Source: Bradyrhizobium sp. 164
GTDB lineage: Bacteria > Pseudomonadota > Alphaproteobacteria > Rhizobiales > Xanthobacteraceae
Direction: 5' to 3'
DNA length: 64,000 nt
Assembly (NCBI RefSeq): GCF_023073715.1
Contig: NZ_JADPKA010000076.1
Location: 32,846-96,845, forward strand
This document shows positions 46,053 to 54,835 of this stretch, piece by piece. Numbering within the stretch: the first letter of the stretch is position 1; each line of letters starts with the position of its first letter. The notes under the pieces are model-generated. The model was not told the origin of the DNA and made no database searches. It saw only the letters and a program-made list of their open reading frames with translations. The position numbers and the translations under genes are program-made.

Positions 46053-46967
46053 ATGGACAACCGGCAGGGTACCAACATCGCCGTCGAGCTGGCGTTGCTG
46101 GTCGCGCTCGCAACGCTCTGGGGCGGCTCCTACACTTTCATCAAGCTGGGCGTTGCCACCATTCCGCCGGTCACGCTGATCGCGGCGCGCACCACGATCG
46201 CAGGCCTCTTGCTGCTGGCCGTCATGCGGGCGCGCGGCATCGGGATGCCGACCGACCGCGAGACCTGGCAGCGCTTCGCCTTCCAGGCCGTGCTCAACAG
46301 CGTCATCCCCTGGACGTTGATCGCCTGGGGCGAGCGCCATGTCGATGCTGCGCTTGCTACGATCCTCAATTCGGCCGGACCGATCTTCACCTTCCTGCTC
46401 ACGGCGCTGATCACCCGTCACGAGCCGACGACGCCGCGAAAGCTGTTTGGCGTGATCGCCGGCATGGCCGGCATCCTGCTGATCGTCGGCGTCAATGCCT
46501 TCCATGACATCGACAGCGGCCTGCTGGCGGAGGCGGCGATCGTCGCCGCGACGATCTGCTATGCCTGCGCCGCGATCTTCGGCCGCAGTTTTAAGGGGCT
46601 CGACCCCATGGCGCCGGCCGCCGGCTCGCTGCTGGCGGGCGCAGCCGTGCTGATTCCGGCCTCGCTCGCGATCGAACAGCCCTGGAGGCTGTCGCCTTCG
46701 CCGACTTCCGTATTGGCGCTGCTCGCGCTGGCCGTGTTCTCGACTGCGGCGGCTTTCGCGATCTACTTCCGCCTGATCCAGACATTGGGCTCGGTCGGGA
46801 CCACGGCGCAGGCCTATCTGCGCGTCCCGATCGGGGTTGCCATCAGCGTCGCGTTCCTCGGCGAGACCTTGAGCCACACCGCCTGGATCGGTCTGGCCTG
46901 CGTCGTCCTCGGCGTTGCCGCCATGACGATCCCGGCCGGGCGGCCGGCAAGCGTCAAGAGCTCTTAG
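46053..46967 (+). CDS. EamA/DMT-superfamily transporter
   Basis: A 304-residue inner-membrane protein with ten hydrophobic helices in two EamA repeats (LVALATLWGGSYTFIKLGVATI; SLLAGAAVLIPASLAI). PSAAGMPTDRETW is a cytoplasmic loop. Exporters of this type move amino acids, drugs or metabolites; substrate unknown. ATG 46053 is chosen over 46035; both are in frame and neither has a clear Shine-Dalgarno site. Confidence 0.85.
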   Translation: MDNRQGTNIAVELALLVALATLWGGSYTFIKLGVATIPPVTLIAARTTIAGLLLLAVMRARGIGMPTDRETWQRFAFQAVLNSVIPWTLIAWGERHVDAALATILNSAGPIFTFLLTALITRHEPTTPRKLFGVIAGMAGILLIVGVNAFHDIDSGLLAEAAIVAATICYACAAIFGRSFKGLDPMAPAAGSLLAGAAVLIPASLAIEQPWRLSPSPTSVLALLALAVFSTAAAFAIYFRLIQTLGSVGTTAQAYLRVPIGVAISVAFLGETLSHTAWIGLACVVLGVAAMTIPAGRPASVKSS

Positions 46968-47092
46968 TCCGAGACGAAGAAGGGGCGGCAGGCTCCGGAT
47001 ATTAAGGATATTCGGCGGCCAGAGGCATGTTCCCCCGGGGGCGCAATACGTCGTATATTGGGCCTCCAGCAGCCTGGTCCTCAAAAGCCCCA

Positions 47093-49780
47093 ATGTCCGC
47101 CGAATTGATGCCGACCCCAGAGAAAAAGCGAACCTTCTCGCTCTCCATCGGCCAGCTCACCTTCGGCAGCTTCCTGTTGGTGCTGGCGGTGATCATCGTC
47201 ACCTCGACCGCGAGCGTGATTGCGATCCGGCATATCGACACCACCTTCGCCGAGCTGCAGCGGCTCCAGAGCGTCGGGGACCTTGCCGAGGACATCGATC
47301 GCCGCATGAACGAATTGCGCCTTGCCGCGCGCGACTTCGTCACCGATCCCGGCGCCGGCATCCAGTTCCAGCAGGTGGGCGAGGCGGCCTCCGCCTTAAG
47401 CGATATCCTGAAGAAGACCCGCATCGAGCTCGCGCCCGAGCAGCAGGACATGATCGACGGGGTCACCGAGCGGCTTGCGACCTATCGGACCGGCCTGGAG
47501 CGGATCTCGACCCTGATCGACCGCCGCGCCCAGCTGCTCGCCGGCCTGCCACCGCTGCGCGACCGTTTCGACGCGGCCGTCGCCGGCACCGCGGACCGCG
47601 AGCTGGCCTCCCGCCTGTCCGAGGCGCAGAGCCGGATCGCGCTCGGGCTGCTGGCGCGCAACCCTTCCGCGGCCGAGCAGGCCGCGGAGGGAATGCGGGC
47701 GATGGACACCGCCGATAGCAAGCTGAGGTCGGCTGTCAACGATTACGCCGAGGCAATCATGGCGGTCGCCGTCCGCGAGCGGCAGATCGCCGACATCGAC
47801 CGCGAGGTGCTGGGCACCGAGGGCCGCCTGATCGGCCGCGTCACCGAATTGCTGCGCGAGGTCAGTTCGCGCCGCGGCCACGTGCTGTCGCGCGATTTTG
47901 CCCGCACGCTGACCGAGGCGCGGTGGCAGAGCATCGTGCTCGGCACGGTCGGCGTGCTGATCGGCATCGGCGCCGCGTTGTTCGTGGTGCGAAGGACGGT
48001 CCGTCCGCTCGCCCAGATCGCGCGCTCCATTCGCGCGCTTGCAGCGGGCCAGAAGGACACGTCGATCCCTTCGGCCGACCTCGACAACGAGATCGGCGAT
48101 ATCGCGCGCGCGGCCGAAGTGTTCCGCCGCGCGCTCGAGGAGGCCGACACGGCGCGCGAGGCGGCGGTGCGCGCGCTCACCGAGCAGCGCCTCGCGGAGG
48201 AGAGCTACCGAAAACTGTTCGAGGGCTCGGTCGATGGCATTTACGTGACGACGCCGGCCGGCGACCTCCTCAACGCCAATCCGGCGCTGGCGCGGATGAT
48301 GGGTTACGACAGCCCGCAGCACCTCATCGACAGCATCAACGACATCGCCCACACGATCTACGTCCACCCCGAGGCGCGTGCCGAATATCAGCGGCTAATG
48401 GCGCGCGACGGCATGGTACGCGAGTTCGAGTATCAGGTTCGCCAGCGCAGCGGCAACATCCTGTGGCTCTCCGACAGCGCCACGGGCGTGCGGGACGAGC
48501 AGGGCAACATCGTCCGCTACGAGGGCACGCTGCGCGACATCACCGACCAGAAGCGGGCGGAAGATGCCATCGCCGAAGGCCGGCGCCTGCTCCAGCAGGT
48601 CATCGACACCGTGCCGGCGGTGATCAACGTCAAGGATCGCGACCTGCGCTATGTGCTGATGAACCGTTACATGGCCGGTATCTTCGGCATCGAGCCGAGC
48701 GACGCGCTCGGCCGCACCACGGCCGACCTGATGTCGCGCTACGGCGCAGCCAAGTCTGACGAGAGCGACAAGCGCGTGCTCAAGCTCCGCAAGGGGCTCG
48801 GCTTCTATGAGGAGGAGTACAAGGACGCCTCCGGCAACATGCGGCAATGGCTGGTCAACAAGCTGCCGCTGCTCGACGCCGAAGGCGAGATCGAACGCAT
48901 CGTCACCGTCGCGCTCGACATTGGCGAGCGCAAGCGCGGCGAGCAGGAGATGCGCAAAGCCAAGGAAGCTGCCGAGACCGCGCTGCGCAATCTGCGCGAG
49001 ACCCAGGCCTCGTTGATCGAGGCGGAGAAGCTCGCCGCGCTCGGGCGCCTGGTCGCCGGCGTCGCGCACGAGGTCAACAATCCGGTCGGCATCAGCCTCA
49101 CGGTCGCGTCCGCGCTGGAGCGCAAGACCGCGATGTTCACCGCCGAGGTGGAGCGCGGCGAGCTCCGCCGCTCCACGCTCAACGAGTTTCTCAACACCAG
49201 CCGCGATGCCTCTTCGCAGCTCGTTTCCAATCTCAACCGCGCCGCCGAGCTGATCCAGTCTTTCAAGCAGGTCGCGGCCGACCGCAACTATTCGGACCAG
49301 CGCAGCTTCGACCTTGGCGACCTCACCGAGCAGGTGGTGATGAGCCTGCGGCCCGGTCTGCGAAAGCACAATCTGACGCTCAATGTCGAGTGTCAGCCGG
49401 ATCTCACCATGAACAGCTATCCCGGCCCGTACGGCCAGGTGCTGACCAATCTGTTTCTCAATTCGGTGGCGCACGCCTTTCCGGACGGCCGGCCGGGGAC
49501 CATCGACATCCAGGTGCGCGAGTCCGGCAAGGACAATGTCGAGATCGTCTTCTCCGACAATGGCTGCGGCATGTCGCTCGACGTCCGCCGCCGTGCCTTC
49601 GATCCGTTCTTCACGACGCGGCGCGATCAGGGCGGCACCGGCCTCGGCCTGCACATTGTCTACAGCATCGTCACCAACCGGCTCGGCGGCCGGCTCGACC
49701 TAGATTCCGAGCCGGGCGGTGGCACGCGCATCCAGATGATCCTGCCGCGCACAGCGCCGCTCGAGCAAGCGGCGGAATGA
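47093..49780 (+). CDS. PAS-PAS sensor histidine kinase
   Basis: An 895-residue membrane kinase. First helix at about 17-40 (LTFGSFLLVLAVIIVTSTASV), a long periplasmic helical domain (about 41-285), a second helix (about 290-312), HAMP (about 313-365), PAS 1 (about 390-510, EESYRKLFEGSVDGIYVTTPAG), PAS 2 (about 520-640, LLQQVIDTVPAVINVKDRDLRYVLMNRYMAG), a HisKA-like segment with LVAGVAHEVNNPVG and an HATPase domain (GQVLTNLFLNSVAHAF, FSDNGCGM, GGTGLGLHIV). ATG 47108 is a possible later start. No response regulator lies next to it. Confidence 0.92.
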   Translation: MSAELMPTPEKKRTFSLSIGQLTFGSFLLVLAVIIVTSTASVIAIRHIDTTFAELQRLQSVGDLAEDIDRRMNELRLAARDFVTDPGAGIQFQQVGEAASALSDILKKTRIELAPEQQDMIDGVTERLATYRTGLERISTLIDRRAQLLAGLPPLRDRFDAAVAGTADRELASRLSEAQSRIALGLLARNPSAAEQAAEGMRAMDTADSKLRSAVNDYAEAIMAVAVRERQIADIDREVLGTEGRLIGRVTELLREVSSRRGHVLSRDFARTLTEARWQSIVLGTVGVLIGIGAALFVVRRTVRPLAQIARSIRALAAGQKDTSIPSADLDNEIGDIARAAEVFRRALEEADTAREAAVRALTEQRLAEESYRKLFEGSVDGIYVTTPAGDLLNANPALARMMGYDSPQHLIDSINDIAHTIYVHPEARAEYQRLMARDGMVREFEYQVRQRSGNILWLSDSATGVRDEQGNIVRYEGTLRDITDQKRAEDAIAEGRRLLQQVIDTVPAVINVKDRDLRYVLMNRYMAGIFGIEPSDALGRTTADLMSRYGAAKSDESDKRVLKLRKGLGFYEEEYKDASGNMRQWLVNKLPLLDAEGEIERIVTVALDIGERKRGEQEMRKAKEAAETALRNLRETQASLIEAEKLAALGRLVAGVAHEVNNPVGISLTVASALERKTAMFTAEVERGELRRSTLNEFLNTSRDASSQLVSNLNRAAELIQSFKQVAADRNYSDQRSFDLGDLTEQVVMSLRPGLRKHNLTLNVECQPDLTMNSYPGPYGQVLTNLFLNSVAHAFPDGRPGTIDIQVRESGKDNVEIVFSDNGCGMSLDVRRRAFDPFFTTRRDQGGTGLGLHIVYSIVTNRLGGRLDLDSEPGGGTRIQMILPRTAPLEQAAE

Positions 49781-49822
49781 TCAGGTCGCGGACTCGCTAG
49801 CGCGCCGCGCTGCCGGCGATCG

Positions 49823-50263
49823 TTACCCGCGAACGAGAGCCGCGCCCAGGATGAGACACCCGGCGCCCAACGCCCGTGTCAACGTGATCGGATGGTGCGG
49901 CAGGCCGAACAGGCCGACGTGGTCGAACGCCAATGAACCAAGCAACTGACCCACGACGATCAACGTCAACACCGTCGCCACGCCGAGGCGCGGCACCATG
50001 AGGATGCTGGTCGCGATGAAGATCGCGCCGAAAATTCCCCCGGTCCATGCGATCCAAGGCGCTCGTCCGGCCAGGGCGGCAGCGGGTATCGGCTCGCGCA
50101 CGACGATCAGGACCAGCAGTAATGCGATTGTCCCGCCAAGATAACTCACGAACGCCGCCCACCTCCCTGATTGCATGGCCTTGCCAAGACTGGCGTTCAG
50201 CACCTGCTGAAAGGCGAGGCTCAGGCCCGCGGAGAGGACGACGAAGGCTGCCAGAAGGTTCAT
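49823..50263 (-). CDS. DMT-type (YdcZ/DUF606) membrane protein
   Basis: A 146-residue protein with five hydrophobic segments; LLVLIVVREPIPAAALAGRAPWIAWTGGIFGAIFIATSI and VLTLIVVGQLLGSLAFDHVGLFG match the YdcZ family. These are half-size DMT transporters that probably work as dimers. Convergent with the kinase gene. Preceded by ACCTTCTGGCAGCC. An AraC gene lies just upstream in the same direction. Confidence 0.85.
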   Translation of the reverse strand: MNLLAAFVVLSAGLSLAFQQVLNASLGKAMQSGRWAAFVSYLGGTIALLLVLIVVREPIPAAALAGRAPWIAWTGGIFGAIFIATSILMVPRLGVATVLTLIVVGQLLGSLAFDHVGLFGLPHHPITLTRALGAGCLILGAALVRG

Positions 50264-50342
50264 GCGCGGCTCGTAATGGCATGGGAAGTGGCGCCAGCTT
50301 AGCGCCTGGAGCCAATTCACGTCTGGAACGAAATCGACCGCC

Positions 50343-51041
50343 TCAATCTGCGAACGCGCAGCGGTAGGCGGCAGGCGTTGCGCCGTAAGCGCGCCGAAAC
50401 AGGCGACCAAGGTGGCTCTGGTCGGAGAACGAGCCGGCATAAGCCACGTCCGCGACGGTGTCGCCGCACTTCAAACGTGAGCGTGCCGCTGCCAGTCGCA
50501 GCGCAAGACGATAGGCGGCAGGGGTCATTCCAATCTCTCGCTTGAACTGCCGAATGAAGCCGTCGGTCGATCGGCCCTGGCGTGCCGCGATCGTGCGGAT
50601 GTCGAGATCGTCGCACGAAACCAGCTCCGTCAGCGCGGCACGTTTGGCCGGCAGCGTCAGACGTCTCGGGCACGGATCATGCGAGCCGATCGCGTCGAGC
50701 ATCTCCTCTGGCAAGGTTGCCCGCGAGTTACGGATGCAGAACGGCCCCGAGATCCTTCTCACCGCCGCATGAACGCCCGGTAAATAGAGATGGTTGACGA
50801 TCGAGCCCGCGCCGCCTTGCGAGGCGTGCGGTACGCCCGCCGGGATGACGACGATATCGCCCGCGATGGCGAGAAACTCTCCGAATGTGGTCATGTACAT
50901 GCGCCATCCCTTGTGGACGGCGGCGACCTGGACATTCGGGTGAAGGTGACAGGCGAGCGCGACCGCCTGTGCCGCCGCGAGGTGGCCGAACTCGATCGCC
51001 GAGTCACGTGCCCATGGGCGATATGTCCACGATCTAGGCAT
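50343..51041 (-). CDS. AraC family transcriptional regulator
   Basis: A 232-residue regulator. The N-terminal cupin-like sensing domain contains HLHPNVQVAAVHKGWRMYMTTFGEFLAIAGDIVVIPAGVPHASQGG. The C-terminal AraC DNA-binding domain has IRTIAARQGRSTDGFIRQFKREIGMTPAAYRLALRLAAARSRL and DVAYAGSFSDQSHLGRLFRRAYG. ATG 51041 is preferred, since the extension to 51125 needs a GTG. It lies next to a YdcZ-type transporter gene in the same direction, a usual arrangement for amino-acid or drug exporters. Confidence 0.85.
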   Translation of the reverse strand: MPRSWTYRPWARDSAIEFGHLAAAQAVALACHLHPNVQVAAVHKGWRMYMTTFGEFLAIAGDIVVIPAGVPHASQGGAGSIVNHLYLPGVHAAVRRISGPFCIRNSRATLPEEMLDAIGSHDPCPRRLTLPAKRAALTELVSCDDLDIRTIAARQGRSTDGFIRQFKREIGMTPAAYRLALRLAAARSRLKCGDTVADVAYAGSFSDQSHLGRLFRRAYGATPAAYRCAFAD

Positions 51042-51128
51042 CCTCACTGCATACGATCTATTGCTCAGGATGTCAGGAGGCTGCTGCAGACTGGTTTTGA
51101 GCCGTGCGTCGTGACTTATTGGCACGCC

Positions 51129-51479
51129 CTAATCGACGTCGGCGAGCCTGTGCAGCGTCGCGCCGAAGATCTGGCTGGCCTTGCCGACCAGCGCCGTGCC
51201 GGTCATCTCCCCGCGCGTCTCCGTGAAGGTGCCACTGACGCCGATGCCGACCGGGGCGGGGCCGCCGAACAGCGGATTGTCGTCGCCCCGCGGCGAGGTG
51301 TGGCGCTGCACCAGCACTTCGCCCTTGAAGGTGTTGTCCTTCACGGTGTAGCTGCCGGTGTAATAGAGGTAGGCGTCGCCGCCAAGAATCTTGCCGTCGC
51401 GGAAAAGGATCACGCCGCTGCCTTTGCCGACCCGACCGTCGAGCAGGCTCACGTGAATCGAATAGAGGCCGTTCTTCAT
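51129..51479 (-). CDS. GrlR-like regulatory family protein
   Basis: A 116-residue beta-rich protein. MKNGLYSIHVSLLDGRVGKGSGVILFRDGKILGGDAYLYYTGSY is typical of GrlR-domain proteins, which in Escherichia bind and repress GrlA. Rhizobial members are orphan and their partners are unknown. M18 of the long frame gives the best start. Function in this organism is inference. Confidence 0.7.
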   Translation of the reverse strand: MKNGLYSIHVSLLDGRVGKGSGVILFRDGKILGGDAYLYYTGSYTVKDNTFKGEVLVQRHTSPRGDDNPLFGGPAPVGIGVSGTFTETRGEMTGTALVGKASQIFGATLHRLADVD

Positions 51480-51738
51480 CACGTCCCGCAGGCCGGCCGC
51501 CATCGCCCAACGGCGTAACCGGTAGAGCATTTATGCCAAAGCGCATCCGCACGCGCAACGCGGCAGTTTAGCGGGCGGCAGGGGCATCGCCGTCGCGAGC
51601 CGTGATTGTTCCGGCTTGTGCGTGACGCCGTCATGACGCTCTGATGATGAGGCGAGGCCGGACGTTGCGCATTGGAGTTGGCCCGCGAAATGCATAGCCA
51701 TTATCGCACTGGCCGCGGAGTGCTGGAGCAAGACGAAC

Positions 51739-52236
51739 GTGAGCAACTGGATCGATTCCGGCGGCGTTGAGCCGCGTCTGTACAGTGTGCGTCCCGCGAA
51801 TTGCAAAAGCGAACGACGGCGGAGCGGCACCGCGACACGCTGGCGAAGCTTGATAAGGCTCGCGTGCGCCTTGGGCCTGAGTGCGCTTGCGGCCTCCTTC
51901 GGGCACGCGCGTGACCGTGGCCAATTCGCGAACACCAATCCGGACTTGAAGGCCTGGTTCGACGGCTTGCGAAGCGGCAAGGGGCCTTGCTGCTCGGACG
52001 CCGACGGCTCGGCCGTCTCGGATTCCGACTGGGACAGCAAGGACGGGCACTATCGTGTCCGCATCCCGCGCTACGGCTCGGGCATCGACGGCCAGCCGCA
52101 AGAGCTCGTCTGGGTGGACGTGCCCGAGGAGGCCGTGATCTCGGAGCCCAACCGGGTCGGACGAACCATGGTCTGGCCGATCTACGGCCCCATGGGCGTC
52201 ACCATCCGCTGCTTTATGCCTGGTAGCATGACATAG
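51739..52236 (+). CDS. Exported protein with a CCSDADG motif, unknown function
   Basis: A 165-residue protein read from GTG 51739 (MSNWIDSGG...). A hydrophobic segment (about 38-55: LIRLACALGLSALAASFG) after a basic region suggests a signal sequence with a long n-region or a later start. The mature part contains FANTNPDLKAWFDGLRSGKGPCCSDADGSAV and RMPRYGSG-like VRIPRYGSGIDGQPQELVWV. CCSD proteins of this type are common in Rhizobiales. Function unknown. Confidence 0.72.
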   Translation: MSNWIDSGGVEPRLYSVRPANCKSERRRSGTATRWRSLIRLACALGLSALAASFGHARDRGQFANTNPDLKAWFDGLRSGKGPCCSDADGSAVSDSDWDSKDGHYRVRIPRYGSGIDGQPQELVWVDVPEEAVISEPNRVGRTMVWPIYGPMGVTIRCFMPGSMT

Positions 52237-52291
52237 GCCACCAAGCGACGCTTCGCCCGGAGGGCTGATGCCTGATGCCGCCCGCGCCGCG

Positions 52292-52675
52292 TCACGTATA
52301 CTTGGTGTCGCGCTCGAGCAGTTCGATGGAGATGCCTTCGGGGCCGCGGATGAAGCAGATGCGTACGCCGGGCCTGATCGTCGTCGGCTCGCGTGTGAAA
52401 GTGACGCCCTTGGCCTTGATCTCGGCGGCGACGGCGTCGATGTCCTTTACCGTCAGACCAAAATGGTCGAGGCCCTGATGCGGATGCGCGGGCGGCGGGC
52501 TGACGGCGCTGTCGCCTTCGAGCGGCGCGATGAATATCCTGGCCCCGCCAAGGTTCACGTCGATCCGTCCGGGCGCCCGCACGATCTCGCCACCGAGGAT
52601 GTCGCGCAGCCAGGCCGCCGTGGCCTCCGGATCAGGGCTGCGCAGATGGACGTGATCCCAAGTGACGACTGGCAT
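52292..52675 (-). CDS. VOC family (glyoxalase/dioxygenase-like) protein
   Basis: A 127-residue single VOC module pair. MPVVTWDHVHLRSPDPEATAAWLRDILGG and the C-terminal GPEGISIELLER are hallmarks, including the metal-ligand positions His and Glu. Glyoxalase, fosfomycin-resistance or dioxygenase activity is possible. GGGAGAGAATGAA precedes ATG 52675; an in-frame TTG at 52690 is rejected. Confidence 0.9.
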   Translation of the reverse strand: MPVVTWDHVHLRSPDPEATAAWLRDILGGEIVRAPGRIDVNLGGARIFIAPLEGDSAVSPPPAHPHQGLDHFGLTVKDIDAVAAEIKAKGVTFTREPTTIRPGVRICFIRGPEGISIELLERDTKYT

Positions 52676-52856
52676 TTCATTCTCTCCCAATGGGACCTTC
52701 GGATGTTGCGCCGCATGTTAACGGCCCCTGCCGGTGATCACCACCGTCGTTGCCGATTCGCAACGGCCGGGAACCTTGGTTCGTGTTCCCGATTAAGGTA
52801 TCCAGCGGCTCGGTCCGTCGTCGGACGGGCGTAAGCCGCTGTCGGTGACGAAAACC

Positions 52857-53429
52857 ATGAACGCTGGGCTTGACCGGATCGGGTTGAGGCGTTTCGCCGG
52901 AATCGGCGAGCGATTGGCGCGGACCGTGACGGTTGCGAGCGTCTCGTTTGGCCGAAGTTTGCTGTGGTTGCTGGCAGCGATCATCGTCGGCTGCGGAATC
53001 TGGATGCTGCTGCCTCTCTCCAAAAGCAATAGCGCTGAGTCGGGGACGTCGGAGCTGGCAGCCGTCGAGACGGCTCCTTCGGGCGATTCGGCCGGCGCGG
53101 GCGCGCCGGCCCCCGAAGCTCGGGCGCCGGCAATGGCAGAACTCGGTCGTCTCAGGATTTCATCGCAGACCTGGCGCCGCGGCGGCCTCGGCTCGAAGGC
53201 GCTGGTGACGTTCACGCTGCGAAACGACAATGACTATGCCGTAAAGGATGTCGAGATCGTCTGCGCTTTCGCGCGGCGCGACGGCAGTCATCTCACCGAT
53301 CGCAGCCGTGTGCTGGCGGACCCCGTCAGCATGAAGAGCCGCAAGACCTATGCGCAGATCCCCGTCGGCTACGTCAATGTGAACGCCGATCAGGCGAAGT
53401 GTTCGCTGGTTGCAGCGCGCCGCGCGTAA
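52857..53429 (+). CDS. Membrane-anchored protein of unknown function
   Basis: A 190-residue protein: an amphipathic N-terminus, one membrane helix (about 35-53: LLWLLAAIIVGCGIWMLLPL), a Ser/Ala/Pro-rich linker and a C-terminal domain of about 85 residues (LRISSQTWRRGGLGSKALVTFTLRNDNDYAVKDVEIVCAFARRDG) with an FN3/beta-sandwich-like alternation. I do not recognise the family. ATG 52857 is taken over GTG 52845. A TTTTCCG/CGGAAAA hairpin follows at 53439-53456. Confidence 0.7.
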   Translation: MNAGLDRIGLRRFAGIGERLARTVTVASVSFGRSLLWLLAAIIVGCGIWMLLPLSKSNSAESGTSELAAVETAPSGDSAGAGAPAPEARAPAMAELGRLRISSQTWRRGGLGSKALVTFTLRNDNDYAVKDVEIVCAFARRDGSHLTDRSRVLADPVSMKSRKTYAQIPVGYVNVNADQAKCSLVAARRA

Positions 53430-53438
53430 AGCGCTGCA

Positions 53439-53456
53439 TTTTCCGATAGCGGAAAA
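53439..53456 (+). terminator. Small hairpin after the membrane-anchored protein gene
   Basis: TTTTCCG (53439-53445), loop ATAG, CGGAAAA (53450-53456): a perfect 7-bp stem 9 nt after the stop codon. The A/T-rich base and absence of a GC core make it a weak candidate terminator. Confidence 0.4.
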
Positions 53457-53589
53457 GTTACCGTCCGCAAGACTTGGCCAAAAAACTTCGCGTCGCCATT
53501 TGAACCGTACGGCTGGGCTAGGAACCAATTAGAAGATCGCCTGTTGAGGCGGAGAGCCCACGCGGGGATGCGGGGGGCGGAGCGCGGCT

Positions 53590-54093
53590 ATGCCCATCTT
53601 TCGGTATTTCATCTTTGTCGGTGGAGCTTTGCTCGCACTGTTATTTGCCGTGGACTTCGTTCTGCCGGCGTCACCAGTGACGCAAACTGTTGCGACGGCG
53701 AGCAACGACCAGCCACTGATCCGGATCCGGTCCGATCGCCATTTGCCTGAGCGCGTGGTGCTCGATACCAGCCAGCCGACGATTGCCGCGCCTGCGATGA
53801 AGACCGCCACCGTCGCGGCGCCGCAGCCGCCGGATACCGCGTCGGCAGCGGCCCTCGCGGAGATGTCGGCCAAGGCGCGGGTGCGCGAGACCTTTGCCCA
53901 GTTTACCCCTGGCTCGAAGGCCGACAGCGCCGCCAAGAAGCCGCAGGCCCAGGCTCAGCCCAAGCGTAAGGTCGCCAGAGCGCACACGGCCCCGCAATAT
54001 GGTGGGCCGCAGTATGGTGGGCCACAACAGTTTGGCCGGCCGATGCTGGTGGCCCAGCAGCCGCATTTCGGTCTTTTCAACACGACCTGGTGA
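53590..54093 (+). CDS. Signal-anchored protein with Pro/Gln/Gly repeats
   Basis: A 167-residue protein. An N-terminal helix (FIFVGGALLALLFAVDFVLP) anchors it. The rest is low complexity, with RSDRHLPERVVLDTSQ in the middle, a Lys/Ala/Gln segment (KKPQAQAQPKRKVARAH) and QYGGP repeats near the end. Common in Bradyrhizobium and of unknown function. A tRNA gene lies 150 bp downstream. Confidence 0.72.
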   Translation: MPIFRYFIFVGGALLALLFAVDFVLPASPVTQTVATASNDQPLIRIRSDRHLPERVVLDTSQPTIAAPAMKTATVAAPQPPDTASAAALAEMSAKARVRETFAQFTPGSKADSAAKKPQAQAQPKRKVARAHTAPQYGGPQYGGPQQFGRPMLVAQQPHFGLFNTTW

Positions 54094-54245
54094 GAGAGCC
54101 TTCGACTCGTCTCGAACGGCGACGGGTGGGGCTTTATATTGGGCAGCCTCTCTGCTAATTCGAACCCATCCGAACGCCGCCCGCTGTGCGGGCTCGCCAA
54201 CAGTGGTCAGGCGCGTCTCGGTTGCGGCCCAATCTTTGGGCCAGG

Positions 54246-54322
54246 GCGCTCGTAGCTCAGCTGGATAGAGCATCGGATTTCGATTCCGAGGGTCGGAGGT
54301 TCGAATCCTTCCGAGCGCGCCA
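54246..54322 (+). tRNA. tRNA-Arg (anticodon TCG)
   Basis: A complete 77-nt cloverleaf. Acceptor GCGCTCG pairs with CGAGCGC; D arm GCTC/GAGC; anticodon stem TCGGA/TCCGA around the loop TTTCGAT, anticodon TCG; T arm GGAGG/CCTTC with the TTCGAAT loop; discriminator G and encoded CCA. Reads CGA (and by wobble CGG) arginine codons. Confidence 0.97.
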
Positions 54323-54343
54323 CGCTTATGTTTGTCCAGCCCG

Positions 54344-54393
54344 GAGACATAGGTAGCAGGTCGTACCTGAGACATGGGTGACAACCTCGTGCC
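54344..54393. repeat. Two imperfect direct repeats downstream of the tRNA
   Basis: GAGACATAGGTAGCAGGTCG (54344-54363) and GAGACATGGGTGACAACCTC (54369-54388) each continue with TCGTACC or TCGTGCC-like ends. Paired GACAT-GGT repeats recall the ends of IS481-type elements, but no transposase is present. Could be an insertion remnant; the assignment rests on memory of such ends. Confidence 0.4.
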
Positions 54394-54535
54394 GAACGGG
54401 TTGTCGAGGGTTGCAGGGTTTACGCCATGCATTGATGGCACAGCCCATTATTGCTCGGCCCGCGCTTTCACCGTCAACCCCGCGCGCCAAGGGCGCGCCC
54501 CTGCGGGCTTCCAGATGCGTCTTCTCGCAAAAGCG

Positions 54536-54558
54536 AAGGGGCCCCGAGGGCCCCCTTT
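54536..54558 (-). terminator. Terminator of the Tyr-rich small protein gene
   Basis: On the plus strand GGGGCCC (54538-54544) faces GGGCCCC (54548-54554). Read on the minus strand the stem starts 5 nt after the stop codon of the gene and is followed by CCTTCGCTTTT. A probable terminator. Confidence 0.6.
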
Positions 54559-54562
54559 GATA

Positions 54563-54835
54563 TTACCAGCGGCGATAGCCGTAACCATAATAGCGTGGGC
54601 CGTAGTAGCGCGGCGCATAATACCGGGGGCCGTAGTACGGCCGCGGCCCGTAATACCCATAATAGTTCGGACGCCACCAGCAGCGTCCCCAGGCGTTGCA
54701 GACCATGCGGACCTGCTCGACGTCGGAGACCTGCGAAGTTGCAGGCGCGGGCGCGATGGGCATGGCGGACGCCGCCGGCGATACCGCGAGGGCACCGAAC
54801 AAGGATGCGGCGACGAGGCCAATCTTGAGCTTCAT
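54563..54835 (-). CDS. Small exported protein with Tyr/Pro/Arg repeats
   Basis: A 90-residue protein with a signal peptide (MKLKIGLVAASLFGALAVSPAASA), a Trp/Cys patch (RMVCNAWGRCWWRP) and a tail of YYGPRYYGY-type repeats. Related in design to 28941-29225 and 29364-29615. Strong Shine-Dalgarno site GCGGAGGAAGACATC. Function unknown; the tyrosine-rich tail suggests surface association or an assembling matrix protein, which is inference. Confidence 0.8.
   Translation of the reverse strand: MKLKIGLVAASLFGALAVSPAASAMPIAPAPATSQVSDVEQVRMVCNAWGRCWWRPNYYGYYGPRPYYGPRYYAPRYYGPRYYGYGYRRW

Noticed and set aside
54246..54322. Integrative element at tRNA-Arg
   Set aside because: No integrase, no duplicated 3' end of the tRNA and no change in codon use nearby.
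53671..54441. 256-residue minus-strand frame over the tRNA-Arg
   Set aside because: It crosses the tRNA and the signal-anchored protein gene, and has no start signal or domain.
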